From: Bacteroidota bacterium
GTDB lineage: Bacteria > Bacteroidota > Bacteroidia > Chitinophagales > LD1
NCBI GenBank assembly: GCA_016722375.1
Contig: JADKJG010000001.1
Location: 310,001 to 374,000, forward strand
DNA: 64,000 nucleotides
Reading direction: 5' to 3'
This document shows positions 62,443 through 64,000 of this stretch, one piece after another (within the stretch, counting starts at the first letter, position 1; every line of letters begins with the position of its first letter). The notes beneath the pieces were generated by a model. It was not told where the DNA came from. It was given only the letters and a program-made list of their open reading frames with translations, and searched no databases. The position numbers and the translations under genes are program-made.

Positions 62443-64000
62443 TTCACCCACATCTTCCTCACCGCCGCTCCATTCATCTTCACCTCTACAAAGTAAACAC
62501 CCGACGCAAAGCTGCTGACATCTATTGGTGAAGCAAAGTTTTGTTCGCTCAGCCTTCTTCCGTTCATATCAAATATCGAAACAGCCCCAAGACTCCCGAA
62601 GGGGACTTTACCTGTGATTTGGATGAAGAGTTGAGCGGTGGCGGGGTTAGGGTAAATATGTATCGAAGAGTTTGCTGCTAATTCACTGACACCGCTAATG
62701 ACAACAGAGCTGGACGTAGCGGCACATCCATTTATATCCGTTATCCCCAGACTATACTCTCCGGGTTCAGCGGCAACATACACGGAGGTGGTCGCGCCGG
62801 GAATCTTTTCCCCGTTCAGATACCATTGATAGCTCGCTGCACTAAAGGAAGACATCGTATCTCCCTGAAGAACGATGGAAACCGAAGATACCGGATACAC
62901 GGCCACCCCCTTTCTATCAGAAACAAGGGAGCATCCGTTCGATGCGGTCACGCTCACCCAATAATTTCCCGCAAGGCTGGTAGTAGTACAACTCGCTGTT
63001 CCTCCATTGTTCCATTGGTAGGCAACAAAAGTGTCGGGCGCACAAATCTCCATCATATTTCCGGAGCAAATGATGGTGTCATCGCCGAGGCTGACAGGCG
63101 CGGTGGTGAAGGATGAAATGGAAATCGAATCGCGATACGCGCCACAAAGGTTGCTCACCTCCAACCAAAAGAGGCCATTCGAGGCATTGATGAAGGTGCT
63201 GTCTGTGGTATTATCCTGCCAAAGGAAATTTCCCGATGGAACCGGAGCCGGTCGAAGCGTCAGCGAGGCGCCGTTGCAAATCAGGGTGTCGCCGCCCAAG
63301 CTGAACGGAGCAACTTCACTTTGGAAAGTGAGGTTCACCGAATCCCTGCCGGTGCCACATTCATTGATAACCTGTACCCAATACAGACCGGTGGCGCTGG
63401 CCGAAACAGTCGCCGCTGTGCTATTATCCTGCCAAAGATAATTGGAAGGTACGCCGCCAGTAAGGATAGGCAGAAGCGCATGAGCCGTTGTGCTGCATAA
63501 TATCGTATCGCTGCCCAAAGAGACAACCGGTGCCAAAAGCTGTTGGACCTTTATTGAATCTCTGCTTGCCCCACATTCATTGCCAGCTTGTATCCAATAA
63601 AGCCCCGAACTGTCGGCCATTGAAGTTGAGTCGGTGCTGTTGTCCTGCCACAGAAAACTTAAAGGCTTACCGCCATTGAGCAAGGGAATAAGCGGGTAAG
63701 CAGATCCGTTACATATCAACGTGTCATTCCCTAAGGCTACCAAGGGGGCAAACTTCTGTGTGATATTGATAGAATCTCTACCGGTACATACTCCTTGTTT
63801 CATCGAGAGCCAATACAATCCGGGAGCACTCACCCTTAGCGAACTAGCGGTGCTGCTATCATTCCACAAATAAGTAGCACCGGGTGTCGAATCTCGAAGC
63901 AGAAGCGATTGTCCGTTGCAAATCGCGGTATCATTTCCCAAACTGAAGCTAAGGTCGGTTGGACTGCCGAAATAAACATCATCAATGCCCAAATCTGTCC
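62433..64000 (-). CDS. Secreted protein with Ig-like repeats and T9SS type A sorting domain (cut by right edge)
   Basis: The frame is open to base 64000 (TDLGIDDVYFGSP precedes the repeats), so the N-terminus is missing. Five repeats of about 80 aa follow the scheme LGNDTxICNGxSLxL...YLWQDNSTxxT...GLYWVQVxNxCGxxRDSI. Two further Ig/PKD-like domains come next (YQWNNGGTASCTTTSLAGNY; YQWYLNGEKIPGATTSVYVA). The end is a type A sorting domain (IHIYPNPATAQLFIQITG, SIFDMNGRRLSEQ, FASGVYFVEVKMNG). The IDDVYFG start is typical of the end of a jelly-roll domain. It is expected to be a surface or released T9SS cargo. The stop codon is formed by the inverted-repeat element. Confidence 0.9.
   Translation of the reverse strand, partial: TDLGIDDVYFGSPTDLSFSLGNDTAICNGQSLLLRDSTPGATYLWNDSSTASSLRVSAPGLYWLSMKQGVCTGRDSINITQKFAPLVALGNDTLICNGSAYPLIPLLNGGKPLSFLWQDNSTDSTSMADSSGLYWIQAGNECGASRDSIKVQQLLAPVVSLGSDTILCSTTAHALLPILTGGVPSNYLWQDNSTAATVSASATGLYWVQVINECGTGRDSVNLTFQSEVAPFSLGGDTLICNGASLTLRPAPVPSGNFLWQDNTTDSTFINASNGLFWLEVSNLCGAYRDSISISSFTTAPVSLGDDTIICSGNMMEICAPDTFVAYQWNNGGTASCTTTSLAGNYWVSVTASNGCSLVSDRKGVAVYPVSSVSIVLQGDTMSSFSAASYQWYLNGEKIPGATTSVYVAAEPGEYSLGITDINGCAATSSSVVISGVSELAANSSIHIYPNPATAQLFIQITGKVPFGSLGAVSIFDMNGRRLSEQNFASPIDVSSFASGVYFVEVKMNGAAVRKMWVKAP

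Overview
The window is chromosomal DNA of a Bacteroidota bacterium, most likely from the Chitinophagales/Saprospiria side of the phylum. This rests on many type IX secretion system (T9SS) substrates carrying type A or type B (gliding-motility-associated, CHU_C) C-terminal sorting domains, a PorP/SprF family outer-membrane protein, GldC, SprB-type repeats, a BrxA/B bacilliredoxin, and promoter-like -33 TTG / -7 TAnnTTTG elements. No phage or plasmid backbone and no CRISPR array was seen.

Layout. 1-2909: end of a biosynthetic operon (ketosynthase III-like enzyme, small HTH-like protein, BtrH-like acyltransferase, ABC ATPase) resembling aryl-polyene/dialkylresorcinol (flexirubin-type) clusters. 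3630-5519: ERG4/ERG24-like reductase convergent with a short-chain dehydrogenase. 6044-27115: a surface-protein island with a PKD/T9SS type B protein, PorP/SprF, a very large collagen-like Gly-X-Thr protein (about 4,200 aa if its frames are joined), an S74-chaperone adhesin and a TPR/PD40/OmpA protein. 27622-32215: a WD40-caspase gene convergent with FecR-like and CHASE2 genes. 32553-35134: tRNA-Ser, YihY/BrkB, a thioesterase, GldC. 35572-43635: a SprB-type adhesin of about 2,690 aa. 43692-48000: tRNA-Ala and housekeeping genes (aroQ, 2Fe-2S reductase, bacilliredoxin, DUF59, prfC). 48760-54509: a T9SS type A protein, small exported proteins and a PagL-like deacylase. 54638-62345: beta-CASP nuclease, DUF4476, tilS, etfBA and bifunctional nuclease. 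The right edge cuts a T9SS type A protein with Ig-like repeats.

Two signals lie outside the gene list. First, four intergenic arrays (3354-3458, 20992-21285, 27357-27566, 48154-48510) are built on an exact 21-bp period. Each has its own palindromic core, and no sequence is shared between loci. The 27.4-kb array keeps register for ten units although its units are strongly diverged and contain stop codons. Second, several degenerate tRNA-like sequences (Ser-like 5698-5790, Arg-like 35221-35291, an Ala 3' fragment 43807-43832, and a weaker one at 32345-32417) lie between genes, next to only two intact tRNAs.

Caution: at least eight single-copy sites carry one-base frameshifts, mostly in short homopolymers, and the internal repeats of the two giant genes carry many more. 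In the SprB gene the net indel count is zero. I read most of these as residual sequencing or assembly error rather than gene decay, and annotate the joined genes.
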